From contig JASVEC010000002.1 of NCBI GenBank assembly GCA_030770535.1, positions 1-64,000 on the forward strand: 64,000 nt of DNA, read 5' to 3'. Below are positions 1 to 11,095 of this stretch, piece after piece. The notes beneath the pieces are model-generated. The model saw only the letters and a program-made list of their open reading frames with translations, had not been told where the DNA came from and did no database searches. This stretch comes from Batkoa obscura. Lineage: Eukaryota; Entomophthoromycota; Entomophthoromycetes; Entomophthorales; Batkoaceae. The stretch's first letter is position 1. Every line of letters begins with the position of its first letter. A program made the position numbers and the translations under genes.

Positions 1-800
1 TTAACCCTAACCCTAACCCTAACCCTAACCCTAACCCTAACCCTAACCCTAACCCTAACCCTAACCCTAACCCTAACCCTAACCCTAACCCTAACCCTAA
101 CCCTAACCCTAACCCTAACCCTAACCCTAACCCTAACCCTAACCCTAACCCTAACCCTAACCCTAACCCTAACCCTAACCCTAACCCTAACCCTAACCCT
201 AACCCTAACCCTAACCCTAACCCTAACCCTAACCCTAACCCTAACCCTAACCCTAACCCTAACCCTAACCCTAACCCTAACCCTAACCCTAACCCTAACC
301 CTAACCCTAACCCTAACCCTAACCCTAACCCTAACCCTAACCCTAACCCTAACCCTAACCCTAACCCTAACCCTAACCCTAACCCTAACCCTAACCCTAA
401 CCCTAACCCTAACCCTAACCCTAACCCTAACCCTAACCCTAACCCTAACCCTAACCCTAACCCTAACCCTAACCCTAACCCTAACCCTAACCCTAACCCT
501 AACCCTAACCCTAACCCTAACCCTAACCCTAACCCTAACCCTAACCCTAACCCTAACCCTAACCCTAACCCTAACCCTAACCCTAACCCTAACCCTAACC
601 CTAACCCTAACCCTAACCCTAACCCTAACCCTAACCCTAACCCTAACCCTAACCCTAACCCTAACCCTAACCCTAACCCTAACCCTAACCCTAACCTTAA
701 CCCTAACCCTAACCCTAACCCTAACCCTAACCCTAACCCTAACCCTAACCCTAACCCTAACCCTAACCCTAACCCTAACCCTAACCCTAACCCTAACCCT
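1..800. repeat. Telomere, CCCTAA tandem array
   Basis: About 133 uninterrupted units of CCCTAA (TTAGGG on the complementary strand) begin at the first base and stop sharply at base 800, so this is the physical left end of a chromosome or contig. One unit carries a C-to-T change at 697 (CCTTAA). TTAGGG is the usual telomere unit of filamentous and early-diverging fungi and of animals. Confidence 0.99.
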
Positions 801-1262
801 TGTAAAATATCGCTTTGTCAGTCCCATGCTTAATTATAGCATAACAATCGCCTAAGCTGTTGTATTCTTGAGTTCAGAGGAAATCAATCCCATGTTCTTA
901 TTTTGATTTGCTACGAGAATTCTAACTCCATTCAAAAGAATATTATCTTCTCATTTTGATATTTATACTTTTCAGAGTATAAAAGAGTTTACAGAGTATA
1001 GTAGTTCGAGGCTTTTTAACTGAATTATTCTTTGATATCTCGAACATTTAATAAACCCACTAAGTTTTCTTAATAGTATTTTACATAGATTTTACATTAG
1101 CATTGTCTATTCTATTTGTCTTATATAGCTTGTAACCTATTACGTGCTATTCCTCATAACCCAAGTCTATCTTAGTCACGTAAACTAAGACCTTTCGACT
1201 TATAGTGTAGTCAACCCAGCAATAGCTGTTCTTGATTCCAAACCCTGAGTACCAGATTTCAC
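801..1262 (+). repeat. Subtelomeric repeat unit, copy A
   Basis: A unit of about 460 bp starts immediately after the telomere and ends with the motif GAGTACCAGATTTCAC. Its left part is found again inverted at 1263-1479, and its right part again in direct orientation at 1480-1746. No open reading frame of note. It is a telomere-adjacent repeat of unknown type. Confidence 0.8.
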
Positions 1263-1479
1263 ACCTTGAGTCACTATGTTCTAGAATCTCTTTTATACTC
1301 CAACAAGTATGGATATCAAAATGAGAAGATAATGTCCTTCGGAGTCATATGACAGAAATTCTCATAGTAAATCAAAATAGGAGCATCGAATTGATTGTCT
1401 CTGAACTCGAGAACACTACTTGAGTGATTGCTGTATTAGAATCAATCATGGAGCTGACAAAGCAATATTCCACGCTTTT
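1263..1479 (-). repeat. Subtelomeric repeat, inverted left half (copy B)
   Basis: The reverse complement aligns along its length with 801 to about 1015, including the telomere-side end (GCTTTGTCAG) and the motif ATTATCTTCTCATTTTGATA. Bases 1264-1314 form a perfect 51-bp inverted repeat with 1480-1530 across a 165-base spacer, so the region can fold into a long hairpin. Confidence 0.8.
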
Positions 1480-1746
1480 ATCCATACTTGTTGGAGTATA
1501 AAAGAGATTCTAGAACATAGTGACTCAAGGCTTTTTAACTGAATTGTTCTCTGATATCTCTCGTACATTTAATAAAGTCACTAAGCTTTCTTAATAGTAT
1601 TTTACATAGATTTTACAATAGTATTATCTATTATATTTATCTTACATAGTCTGTAGCATATTACGTGTTATTCTTCATAACCCAAGTCTATCTTAGTCAC
1701 ATAAGCTAAGACCTCTTGACTCTAACCACTGAGTACCAGATTTCAC
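1480..1746 (+). repeat. Subtelomeric repeat, direct right half (copy B)
   Basis: Matches about 962-1262 of copy A in the same orientation, ending in the same GAGTACCAGATTTCAC motif. Together with 1263-1479 it forms a rearranged second copy in which the left half was inverted and 51 bp duplicated at the junction. Confidence 0.8.
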
Positions 1747-2084
1747 AATAATAAATAATAGATTTTATAATTATTTGATTTGTTATATTAATTTATAATT
1801 TAGCAACTAACCTTTTCTTTTAAAATAAATAATATAAAATCCAGTACTTGATAAAAAAAGCAATGAAAGTTTAAGTACTATTTATAAATTAAAAATGTGT
1901 AAAAATTAAGTAAATTTTACTAAAGTATGCCAATTTTTAAAAAAAAAATTATAATAATAAGTTTTTTTATATTTTACATTAAAGCACCGTATATAAAAGA
2001 CATATTATAAACTATGATTAAACTAATTATTAAATTGATAAAGTAATATTTTATAACAGTTAGTTAGTAAATGTTTAAATTTAA

Positions 2085-2193
2085 ATATGTGGGAGTGTTT
2101 TTTTTGACTTCATTACTTTTTCCATTTTTTAAGCGTTATTTAAGTGGAAATTTTATTAGTAAAATCATTAAACAAAAAAACACATCCTCATAT
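2085..2193 (+). mobile_element. Short TIR element (MITE-like), copy 1
   Basis: Matches the family layout GGGGATGT, TTCATTACTTTTTCCA, TTTAAGCGCTATTT, GTTAGTAAAATTCTTAAACA, ACATCCCC, with diverged left end and right end ACATCCTCATAT. Confidence 0.8.
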
Positions 2194-2552
2194 GATAGTT
2201 ATTTATTTTAAGATTTTGTTTTTTTATTAAAAAATATGTCTATAGCTTTGTATTTATTAAACTACCAGATGATATCGAGTTTATTTAATTTTAGTTAAAT
2301 AAAAATAGTAAAAGTTTTATAAACCTAAGATTTATAGAAAACATTGAAATCTGACATTTTTAGATATAGAAGACCTTGTAAAGTTTTACTAATTGTAAAA
2401 ATTCCAAAACATCTAAAAGTGTCTTACCTATAAGAAATTATTAACACTTTTCAAAACTTTTTATGATCCCTATGTTAAAAAATACACCTTTAAAATTAAT
2501 AGAAAATTCTCAAAATGATATCATTGTGTACAATTTTCGAGTTTAAAATTTG

Positions 2553-2583
2553 ACCAATTAAAACAAACCCACCACGTATAAAA
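2553..2583 (+). promoter_or_regulatory. CCAAT and TATA boxes of the prolyl aminopeptidase gene
   Basis: CCAAT at 2553-2557 and TATAAAA at 2577-2583 lie 46-76 bases upstream of the ATG at 2629, a spacing typical of a core promoter. Inferred from motif and position only. Confidence 0.5.
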
Positions 2584-2628
2584 GAAAGTGATATATCAAC
2601 CATTTTAATATTTTCATTAGTTAAAATA

Positions 2629-3701
2629 ATGTCAACTCAACAAAATAGTTTGTATCCAGAAATTGAACCTTTTTATAAAGGCCAACTTAAAGTCTCTGAC
2701 GTTCATACCTTGTATTACGAACAATCCGGCAACAAGGATGGATTACCAGTAGTATTCTTTCATGGGTAATAAATCAATATAAAAAATAATTGATCGTTGA
2801 CTAAATTTATTTAATAAAGTGGGCCAGGTGGAGGTGTTGGAGATCGTGATAGAAGATTCTTTGATCCAAAAGTTTATCATATTATTTTATTTGATCAACG
2901 TGGTGCTGGAAACTCTACTCCTTCTTTCTGTTTAGAAGAAAATGATACTTGGTCTATTATTTCTGATATTGAAAAATTACGGTAATTATTATTTACATAA
3001 ATTTAACGATAAAAAAGATTTAATCATATTAAAGTAACCATTTAAAAATTGAAAAATGGGTTGTTTTTGGTGGCTCATGGGGCTCTACTCTTGCTCTTGC
3101 GTATGCTGAAACTCACATCCAAAGAGTTCATGGTTTAGTTTTAAGAGGTATCTTTTTACTTCGTGATGAAGAAATCGAGTGGTTTTACCAAAAAGGTGCG
3201 TCCCATATCTATCCAGACCAATGGGAAGGTTACCTTGCTCCAATTCCTGAAAGTGAAAGACATGATTTATTAACTGCCTATTATAAACGTCTAACTGGTG
3301 ATAATGAAGAAGAACGTGTTAAATGTGCAAAGGCTTGGTCTACTTGGGAAATGGCTACCTCAAGACTTAGAGTTGATCAAAAAGGTATTGAAAGAGCTTC
3401 TAATGACATTTGGTCCCTTGCTTTTGCTCGTATTGAATCCCACTTCTTTATTAATAAGGGGTTCTTTAAACCTAACCAATTATTAGAAAATGCTCATATC
3501 ATTAGAGATTCTAAAATTCCAGTAACTATTGTTCAAGGTAGATATGATGTAGTTTGTCCTGCCAAATCTGCTTGGGATTTGAAAAAAGTTTTACCCGAAG
3601 CTGAATTACATATTGTAGAAGATGCTGGTCATTCTGCAAAAGAAGATGGTATTACTAAATTGTTAGTAGATGCTTGTGATAAATATAAATCCTTATTTTA
3701 A
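2629..3701 (+). CDS. Proline iminopeptidase-type alpha/beta hydrolase (peptidase S33)
   Basis: Three exons (2629-2765, 2820-2981, 3035-3701) join to a 321-residue protein, the usual length for prolyl aminopeptidases, which remove N-terminal proline from peptides in the cytosol. The oxyanion-hole motif HGGPGGG begins at residue 45 and is split by intron 1. The nucleophile elbow GGSWG places the catalytic Ser at 114, with Asp 271 in GRYDVV and His 299 in AGHS completing the triad. DQRGAGNS after the oxyanion hole is also typical of the family. Both introns are about 54 bp with GT-AG ends and keep the frame. A CCAAT and TATA box precede the ATG. No signal peptide is seen. It is the first gene from the telomere and looks intact. 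Confidence 0.95.
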
Positions 3702-3853
3702 ATAAAGATGATTTTGTTTAAAATTTAAATTACGAATATTATATAAGTAACTATTATGTTATTAAATTACTATTTTTGATAATTATTTATTAACTCAGTT
3801 AAACAGTTTTAAAATCCAAGGTTTAAAAAATGATTAAACAGTTTATTTTATTC

Positions 3854-5143
3854 TTAAGAAGAATTTGCCCAATCTTTTAATTGTAATAGTTTTTGTTTAA
3901 GTTCATCGTCTAGTTTTCTATTATTTTGTGCTTGTTTGAACACTTTTGATATTTCAGAAGTTGGTATACAATTATTGGAATATGACTGGGTAAATTTAAG
4001 TAACATATCACTCCAAAGATATGCTAAATCAGAATCTATATGATTAGTTAACTTGGTTTGTAATAAACTACACCATTTGATAATTATTCCTGATTCAACT
4101 GGATCATTATTCTTAACCTTTTCATCACTGTGTTCATTCTTCATTGAAGGATCTAGTAAATCAATAATAAGATTCAACACTTTTGTATTGACACTTTTAG
4201 ATAAATCAAATTGGTAAACATTATACAACACATCAAATCCATTAGCACGATGGAAAGCCTCTAATGCTAAATCATCATTTCTAACTGAAGCCGATAAAGC
4301 ATATAGTAACTTTGGAGTAATATCTTTCTTATTTTCAAAAGATAAATAAGCAAGTAATTTCGAAGGTAAATCAAATTTATGAACAATATCATGTGCCTTA
4401 TTATTATTCTAATAGGGATAAACATGTCATTTTTGTAAAGCTTTAAAAATATATTAAAATTACCTGTATTGAAGATCCAATGACTTTTGCTGAAAGGATT
4501 CTAAGTTTCGATGGCCATATTGGACGTAACAAATCCAATAGATTAACAAATACATCGCTGTTAACTAAATCTAGTCCAAAATTTATATCATGAACTAATT
4601 CTTCTAAGTTTTCTAATGCTTCTGTTATACTCTCTTTATCTGCATCCAAATTTTGTAATTGAGCTATACTATCATTAAATTTACCACGATCAGAAGCATT
4701 TTCTTTATGTGTTCTAGTACCACTTTTTAAAGAAGGCGTATTTTTATTGTTGTCCTTATTTTTCAATACAATAACCTCATTTCCTTTATTTTCGGCCGTA
4801 TCAAGCAATTTAGCCATCTTTTCTCCGTTTTGTAAACCCATTTTATAATGCAAACCTAAAAATATAATGTACTAAATAAGACAAAATAAAATAAAATAAA
4901 ATAATCAAAATTACCTGGAGGTACTATTTGCCCTTCAATAATTTTCTGGAATTCATGGGTTGCTTTAAAATATTTTGGATAACATAGCCCGTCTTCTTTA
5001 TTTTTTATCTCATCTTTTGAGCAATTACCTTGATGGGGTTCATGCTCTTTGACAGCTTCTTGCCTATACCCTATGGATTCTTCATTACTCGCTAAAGCGA
5101 TCCCTAATAAGATTGATACTAATGCTACTGAAATAATTTTCAT
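3854..5143 (-). CDS. SIL1: SIL1-like Hsp70 nucleotide exchange factor of the ER
   Basis: Three exons read leftwards (4915-5143, 4464-4855, 3854-4408) give 391 residues. Residues 1-18 are a clear signal peptide (ending in GIALAS), followed by an acidic N-terminal stretch with the CYPKYF segment typical of SIL1, then an all-helical armadillo-like region with the family pattern LEELVHDINFGLDL. SIL1 releases ADP from the ER chaperone Kar2/BiP and so supports protein import and folding. Cytosolic Fes1 shares the repeat fold but lacks a signal peptide, so SIL1 is preferred. The C terminus (WANSS) has no HDEL-type retrieval signal. It is tail-to-tail with the prolyl aminopeptidase gene, 152 bp apart. 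Introns are 59 and 55 bp. Confidence 0.88.
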
Positions 5144-5636
5144 TTTTTGTTAAGCTATAATAAATAGATGCTGCTATATCTTATATATTAGTTTAATTTA
5201 CACCTAATAAGCATAGAAATAATTTTAGTGTATTTTTCTTATTGGATTCAAATTGCTAGTAAAAGAATTATCTATGTAAACAATTATGTGTAATGTTTTA
5301 ATTGGATATTTAATTGATTTTTGTTTATTGTATAATACACTAAGCTACTCTACAATAAATTCTAGATAATACAAATGTTTATCTCAAAATCTATTAATAC
5401 TTTTAAATTATAAAATCAGTCATTTAATAAGTCTAATAACTTAAGTATAATCATAATCATAATCTTGTTTGAATTTAATACATTTATATAATGTTTAAGT
5501 TATTGGTTAATTCAATTTTAAAATGGTCATTCTCTTAATATTAATTCACCTCAAAGCAAAATGAAACATTAAACCTAACGATGACGAAACATTTAAAAGC
5601 CCTTCTGATCTTTATTTTCTTTACTTTTTTAAAAAA
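5144..5636. other. Divergent promoter region
   Basis: About 490 bp between the start of the leftward SIL1-like gene and the start of the rightward small gene at 5637. AT-rich, no open frame; expected to hold both promoters. No clear motif picked out. Confidence 0.5.
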
Positions 5637-6137
5637 ATGTTACAAAAATATATTAAAAAGAATCTTTTAAATAGTTTAAAATTGAATTACAGATACAATA
5701 CTATATATACTTCTATTAAGTATTATAATCGTCATTTAGATATTGAAGAGGATGTTGACCTTTCAAGATCAACTTCAAACGCTTTTAACAAGGTAACAAA
5801 AGAAGAAGCCTTGGCTCCAGGTATTGCTGATAAAAGCCATGCCTATCGTGTATCCGCAAATCATGAAGATGTCTCCTTTTCTAATGAAAATGATGACTTA
5901 ATAAATACTCCGTACTTTAAACCAATTTCTCATGGAAAAGGCATTCAATTAAAATCCATGGCTTCTGCAATTTCTAATGAAATGTCAGACTCTTTAAACA
6001 TCAATTCTGAAGCAGCAAAAATTGCTTCGACTGAGACCAAAGAAGATAATAATATGGCTAAAGAGGCTGGAGAATTAGCTAACAAAACTAGGGTTATTTC
6101 CTCTGGCCATGGCAAGGTTTCGGTAAATGAAAATTAA
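5637..6137 (+). CDS. Small protein of unknown function, probably mitochondrial
   Basis: A single-exon frame of 166 residues. The N terminus is rich in Lys, Leu, Tyr and Asn with no acidic residue in the first 35 positions, which is what a mitochondrial presequence looks like. The rest is hydrophilic and Ser/Ala/Glu-rich, with stretches such as VTKEEALAPG and EAGELANKTR. I do not recognise the family. The composition recalls stress-related, LEA or seed-maturation-like proteins, but this is a weak resemblance. Codon use and the ATG context look like its neighbours, and the frame is long for such AT-rich DNA, so it is probably real. Confidence 0.6.
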   Translation: MLQKYIKKNLLNSLKLNYRYNTIYTSIKYYNRHLDIEEDVDLSRSTSNAFNKVTKEEALAPGIADKSHAYRVSANHEDVSFSNENDDLINTPYFKPISHGKGIQLKSMASAISNEMSDSLNINSEAAKIASTETKEDNNMAKEAGELANKTRVISSGHGKVSVNEN

Positions 6138-6484
6138 TATTCAAACTTATTTATCCAATTTAGATAGATAGATTAATTTAAACATTAAATTATTTTCCGC
6201 TTTTACAACTTATTTTATTTTAATAATTTTTAAAACACTATTATTTTTAATAGTACTTTTATAAATTAATAAATTTATTACTATACAATATCTATTGTAA
6301 ATATTTAACACAATTGAATAATATTAATTATAACTTTATATCTCACATAGTGGGTCTTATATTCATAATAGTATGCTTATTTTGATGTAATAATTATTAG
6401 ATCTGGTTTTAGTAAATCACTTTGCATAATTGCTTAGTAGTATTTAAACAAAATGAAACGTAATAAAGGATTGTTTTTTGAAAA
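6138..6484. other. Intergenic spacer
   Basis: About 350 bp of AT-rich sequence between two genes read in the same direction. Nothing recognised beyond what a 3' end and promoter would need. Confidence 0.5.
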
Positions 6485-7567
6485 ATGGAACAAAGAAATA
6501 ATTTATTGAGTGATACCAATTTGAATTTTATATATTCAGAATTAATCAACAAGAATAAAAAAAATGACGAACAGTTTATAAACAAAAAAGAAGATATAAT
6601 AATACTATCACTTCATACTATATTCTTAGCATTGGGATTTAAAAACAAAGCGAAGGGTAAGCTTATTTTTTAAAAGATAGTATTAAATTGACTTTATAAA
6701 GGAAATTCTGATGAAGCAGATAAATATTCTATGTCAGATATCTGGAATAAGGATGAGTTTTATAACTTTGAGTATTTACATCCTCAATCCAAATTGAATT
6801 TTATAGTCAAAAGCTTAATCATGTCAAATAGATTGTTGATACATGGTAGTACACTAGAAGAAAATGAGATCTATAGCTTAGAAGTAATCACTGATGAATA
6901 TATATCGGACCAAACTTCATTTCCACTAAAAAAGGATGACAACTTATCAAATTTGTATATATCACAAGATAAACTTAATAATTTAACTCAACTTATTAAA
7001 GAAAAAGTCATTCAAAAACTTATACCTGGGTTGCAAAAAGAGGGTTACCAAGAAAATATTACTGGAGGAAATGATGCTACTTCTAACATAACTCCCCCTA
7101 TACATGATAACTACAATGATAGTAGTAGGAATGTTAATTTAACTGAGCCTTCTTTCAATCCTTTTGCTTATGGCGATAGAGACCTTAATCCCTTAGGAGG
7201 TATGGGCACAGCTCCAGGCTTGCCTCGCTTTGGGGGCGGTGGTGGGAGTTCAATTGACCCATTTGGCATGGGTGGATCTAGCCAAGGCGGTATGTTTCTT
7301 GGGCCGAACCATCCTATATTTTCTCCGGATCACCCAAGTGCTCCGAGAAATCCAGGCTCCTTACCACCTCATGCTATACCTCCTGGAGCAAGGTTCGACC
7401 CAATAACTCCTTTAGGACCAAGAGTAAACCCAAATTCACAAAGAGAACAGAGACCAACATTTTCTGGCGAACCAGACAATGATGAACTACCACCACCTGT
7501 AAGTTTTTTCATAAAATAGTTGAATATTACTAATAATAGATAGGGATATAATAATATGTTTATGTAA
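6485..7567 (+). CDS. FUB1: PI31-type proteasome regulator (PSMF1/Fub1 family)
   Basis: Three exons (6485-6656, 6702-7498, 7544-7567) encode 330 residues. The N-terminal half fits the FP domain of PI31; the C-terminal half is the Gly/Pro-rich proteasome-binding tail with the diagnostic blocks GDRDLNPLG, GGMFLGPNHPIF and PPGARFDPI. PI31 binds the 20S proteasome and modulates its activity and assembly. The last exon is only 24 nt: splicing from GT at 7499 over a TACTAAT branch-like motif to AG at 7543 yields LPPPGYNNMFM and a stop, matching the conserved PI31 C terminus. Reading straight through instead gives an unrelated tail and stops at 7517, so the small exon is almost certainly right. Intron 1 is 45 bp. 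Confidence 0.93.
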
Positions 7568-9707
7568 TTTATGTTTGTAAAGTGCTAAATAAAGTTATTT
7601 TTGTCAATCATAAAATATAAGTATTGCTTTACGTGATATTAAAGCATTTTTATACCATTGAATGGATTTTTTACCGTTTATTTTATGTTCATAAATATAT
7701 TCCCTATTAAATAGCTTACATTGGTACATTGGATTAATTAAATCGAACAATATTATTAGTTTTTGTGTTCTAATAGATTAAAGATTGATATTTAATAAAT
7801 AAAATATTAACATTGTTCAGGAACTCTTTTGTTTTATTTGTTTTCTATTTTTTATACAACGTTGAATTAAAATTATTAGATAAATACTGAAATAAAAAAC
7901 ATTATAATATAATACTATTGCTTTGCTATTGATTACCACCTTTTGACATTATAAAAGTTACAAGCTGAGTATTTAGAGTCTATTATACCCTTTTTGATAT
8001 TAAAATTTATTAAAACTTAGACATTGAAAACAGTCAAAGAATTCAACATCACAAGCGAAATAGTCCAAAGCTTATAAAAGCCTAACTTAAAGATATGAGG
8101 ATGAATTTTTCTATTCAAGAATTTTACTAACAATCTTTCTGTTCAAATAGCACTTAAAAGGTGGAAAAGCAATGAAACCGAAAAAATCATCTCCATATTT
8201 AAAATGCCTTCAAAATCACAAAATATGAAAAACATGTGATACCAGAAGATACATTAAAGTGATGGTTTATATTATTAAATCTACGTCAGATCTAATAAGT
8301 AACAAATTAAGGCTGTATTTATTACTATGTGATTCAGAAGATAGCTTTGAAAAAGATATATTAGATGAATATCTTCGAGTTATTAATTATCTTAAATATT
8401 ATAGACGTTTTGATAATGAATTGCTTGAAAATACACACCATCATCTGATAAATTACTCCATGATGAACATTATATACTTAAAGTATCTTTATCTTCACTA
8501 AATCCATTAATGTTAACATTATAGCTCGAAGCATACACTGGATTTAATCCTATTTGAAGATGATTAAAACACAATACTACCCAATGATATTGATCCTATA
8601 ACATTCCACCTTAAAGGTGAGATATAGGAAGGGTTTACTGAATAATTTAATAATTAGTTTTTAGAAAAACAGAATAGTACTAGTCTTACTGTGTGACATT
8701 TTGTCCAAAATAAATACCAATTTTATTACACCCTGTTTTGATCAACTCCCTCCATTACAAGTTAACTCATATTTATTTCATAGTCAATTAACTATTTGGG
8801 CAATATTTAGACGGGTTCTACCCATCTGATAAGTGAAAAGGTTAAGAAGATATAATTCAAATTTGATTTCCACTATTTTATATACAGTGATATCTGGATA
8901 GTTGCCATAAAAATGAAACAAACTGCTGCATTTTTTTAAAATATTGCAAGATATGACTGGTTAAATATGTAAATAAATTAAAATACCAAGGCGAATCGAT
9001 AAAATTTCTCTTGTAGTTGTTAAATAAAGTTAAATTCAGCGTTTTATCATTTTCCTTTTTTTATTTAGTTTTGATGAATAATTGTTTTTCAATGTTTTAT
9101 AAGTTTTAAAGGATATTCCTATTAGTTTGCATGTTTTCATTTTTAAAATAAGGCTAAACCTTATAAAAACATTTGATTTTTAAAAAGTTAAATGATGTTG
9201 TATCCTGAACTTTGTAAGAATGACAATACTACTGCAAATTCGCTGCAAAATTAACTTTGGATACCATATTGTAGTTCAAAAAACTACTGCAGCAGAAATG
9301 AGCTTAATATTAATATACACGATTATCCCAATTATCGTCAATTATCCACAGGCATCACTGCCCTTATTTTCACTATTGAGTTGTTTATAATTAGTAAAAT
9401 AAATAGATCAATATATTAAAATAAAGGTCAAGTATTACAAATGTTATCTATCATATATTGATTAGTGTATTATCTGCTGTTTACTATTTATTATCTATCT
9501 GTCATTGATTATAATTTAATCTAAAATAAGTAAATTTTTATTGCTAATTGCTACTTACTATTTTAGTTCATAAATTGTAAGCTTAATTAATTTATATTAT
9601 GAGAATGTATTAAGTATTATTATTTTATTCACATTATTTAAATATTAATGTATATTAATCACAGGAAGGATACTTTTAGTATATAGTCAATAAAATGGAG
9701 TTTAGAC
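7568..9707. other. Gene-poor spacer with one short repeat element
   Basis: About 2.1 kb without a supported gene. It holds one inverted copy of the short element (8093-8198). An 80-codon frame at 8259-8501 has fairly balanced composition, and a second coherent frame continues after it to about 8517 in another phase; I cannot tie either to a family and treat it at most as a gene relic. Confidence 0.5.
8093..8198 (-). mobile_element. Short TIR element (MITE-like), copy 2
   Basis: Reverse orientation: right end first (ATATGAGGATG, AGAATTTTACTAACAATCTT), then AGCACTTAAAAGGTGGAAAA, ending in CATCTCCATAT. Confidence 0.85.
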
Positions 9708-10523
9708 TTATTGACATGGGGAAGAACTTTCATTTTCAATACATTTCATTCCATTTGGGCAATTGAAATGAAACAGGATCCCAAAGACGCATTGGGTGTA
9801 TTTGGTTTTACCATTACATTTAATTTCAAAGTCATTACATGAAAACTCACTCTGGATTTGAGTAGGTTTGGTTTCCAAATTACTATTTGTACTAGAAGTG
9901 GAAGTAGTTTGTGTACTATCAGTTGATGAAGTTGGAATATCAGTGATACTTTGATCAGAAGAATCTGTGTTTTGACTGCTAGAATTTGTACTTTGGGCTG
10001 TTTTTGACTCAGTGGCTTGAGTTCTGACGCTTTCGCTTGGCTTTTGAGTCTCGCTCGGCTTAACTTCTTCATGTTTTTCTCCCTTTGATGGTGAAGGAGA
10101 AGATCGGAAGCCAGGCAATTCATAACTTCCTCCTTTTATGATTCCTGCACAGTTACCAGAATCTGTTGCTTCCCATGAAGCTTCGAATCTTCCACTTTCT
10201 TCACCAAATAACTCTTTAAATGAGTTCATATTGATATCTAAACCTTGACCACCTTTGTCGACTGCCATAACATAGACAACCTTATCATTACCACTTACTT
10301 TTAAACATGTACCACATTCACTTCCAAGTAAATCCTGCACCGCAGTAACTCTATCCAAATCCATATGAGACCCTAATATTCCGCACATTACTGGACTTTT
10401 ATCAAGCAAAGGGGCATCTTGGTGATAATAATGAGTTGAAATTCTATTGCTACCAGAAGTAGAGCAACTGATATTTGAACTGAAAATGAGCAAAACTAAA
10501 GCTGAAATGAATGTCTTGTGCAT
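9708..10523 (-). CDS. Secreted barwin/RlpA-like (DPBB) protein with CBM19-like tail
   Basis: One exon, 271 residues. Residues 1-20 are a signal peptide ending near SNISCS. A double-psi beta-barrel follows (about 28-130) with the pattern THYYHQDAP, a Cys pair in ECGTCLKV, the VDKGGQGLDI segment that carries the family's conserved Asp, and FEASWE, as in expansins, barwin and RlpA. A linker of about 90 residues is very rich in Ser, Thr and Gln and likely O-glycosylated. The last 50 residues (CNDFEIKCNG, YTQCVFG, GMKC) have the cysteine spacing of a CBM19-like chitin-binding domain. The probable role is a non-hydrolytic wall protein that binds or loosens chitin. It is a tandem paralog of 11096-11845, same strand, 572 bp apart. 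Confidence 0.85.
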   Translation of the reverse strand: MHKTFISALVLLIFSSNISCSTSGSNRISTHYYHQDAPLLDKSPVMCGILGSHMDLDRVTAVQDLLGSECGTCLKVSGNDKVVYVMAVDKGGQGLDINMNSFKELFGEESGRFEASWEATDSGNCAGIIKGGSYELPGFRSSPSPSKGEKHEEVKPSETQKPSESVRTQATESKTAQSTNSSSQNTDSSDQSITDIPTSSTDSTQTTSTSSTNSNLETKPTQIQSEFSCNDFEIKCNGKTKYTQCVFGILFHFNCPNGMKCIENESSSPCQ

Positions 10524-11095
10524 TTCAAATCAGATGAGTTGATATATTAATTGTATATAATTTTATCAGCTTTTAAAAAAAGCAAAAGCAAAGATTAAAT
10601 ATTAGGTATTAGGTATATTTATAAAAGAAAACCAAGGTATCTTTCACTCTCACCTCTTTTTATTCTAGTACTTGATTTTAAAGGGGATAAATTAAATATC
10701 ATGGGGATAAATCGAATTTAAAGAAATTTTTCCAAATAGGGAATATTCTATAGTGACTTTAAAATTAATGGATTATAGAATCCGCGTAATTGAACCAAAA
10801 CCTTAAATCCTTGTAAAAATTGAAAACTCTTTATCATGGAGGTGATTTTAAATATTTTAGTAAATTTAGAAAATGTTTATTGACCTTATCATCTGCCCAA
10901 CATAGTATATTAAATTAATAAATTTCATTATTATCAATCAGTAATTTTATCTCAAAATTTCGAAAAAACACTTGAGTACATGATATTTTCGAATCTTTTG
11001 AAAAAATAAAATTTAAAATTTAAAAAGTTGAATACAATAAAATTTATTTATTTATTTATACCAGCCAATACACAGTATTGAAATTAGACTATTTT
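10524..11095. other. Spacer between the two barwin-like genes
   Basis: About 570 bp between tandem paralogs, presumably the promoter of the left gene. A TATA-like stretch (TTATATAC on the minus strand) sits at about 10553-10560. No other feature seen. Confidence 0.45.

Larger units (their letters stand above)
1747..2628. other. Gene-free AT-rich spacer with one short repeat element
   Basis: No coding signal seen. It holds one copy of the about 105-bp element (2085-2193) and, at its right end, the promoter of the prolyl aminopeptidase gene. Confidence 0.7.

Noticed and set aside
7499-7519. Read-through stop of the PI31 gene at 7517
   Set aside because: Splicing to the 24-nt exon restores the conserved family C terminus.
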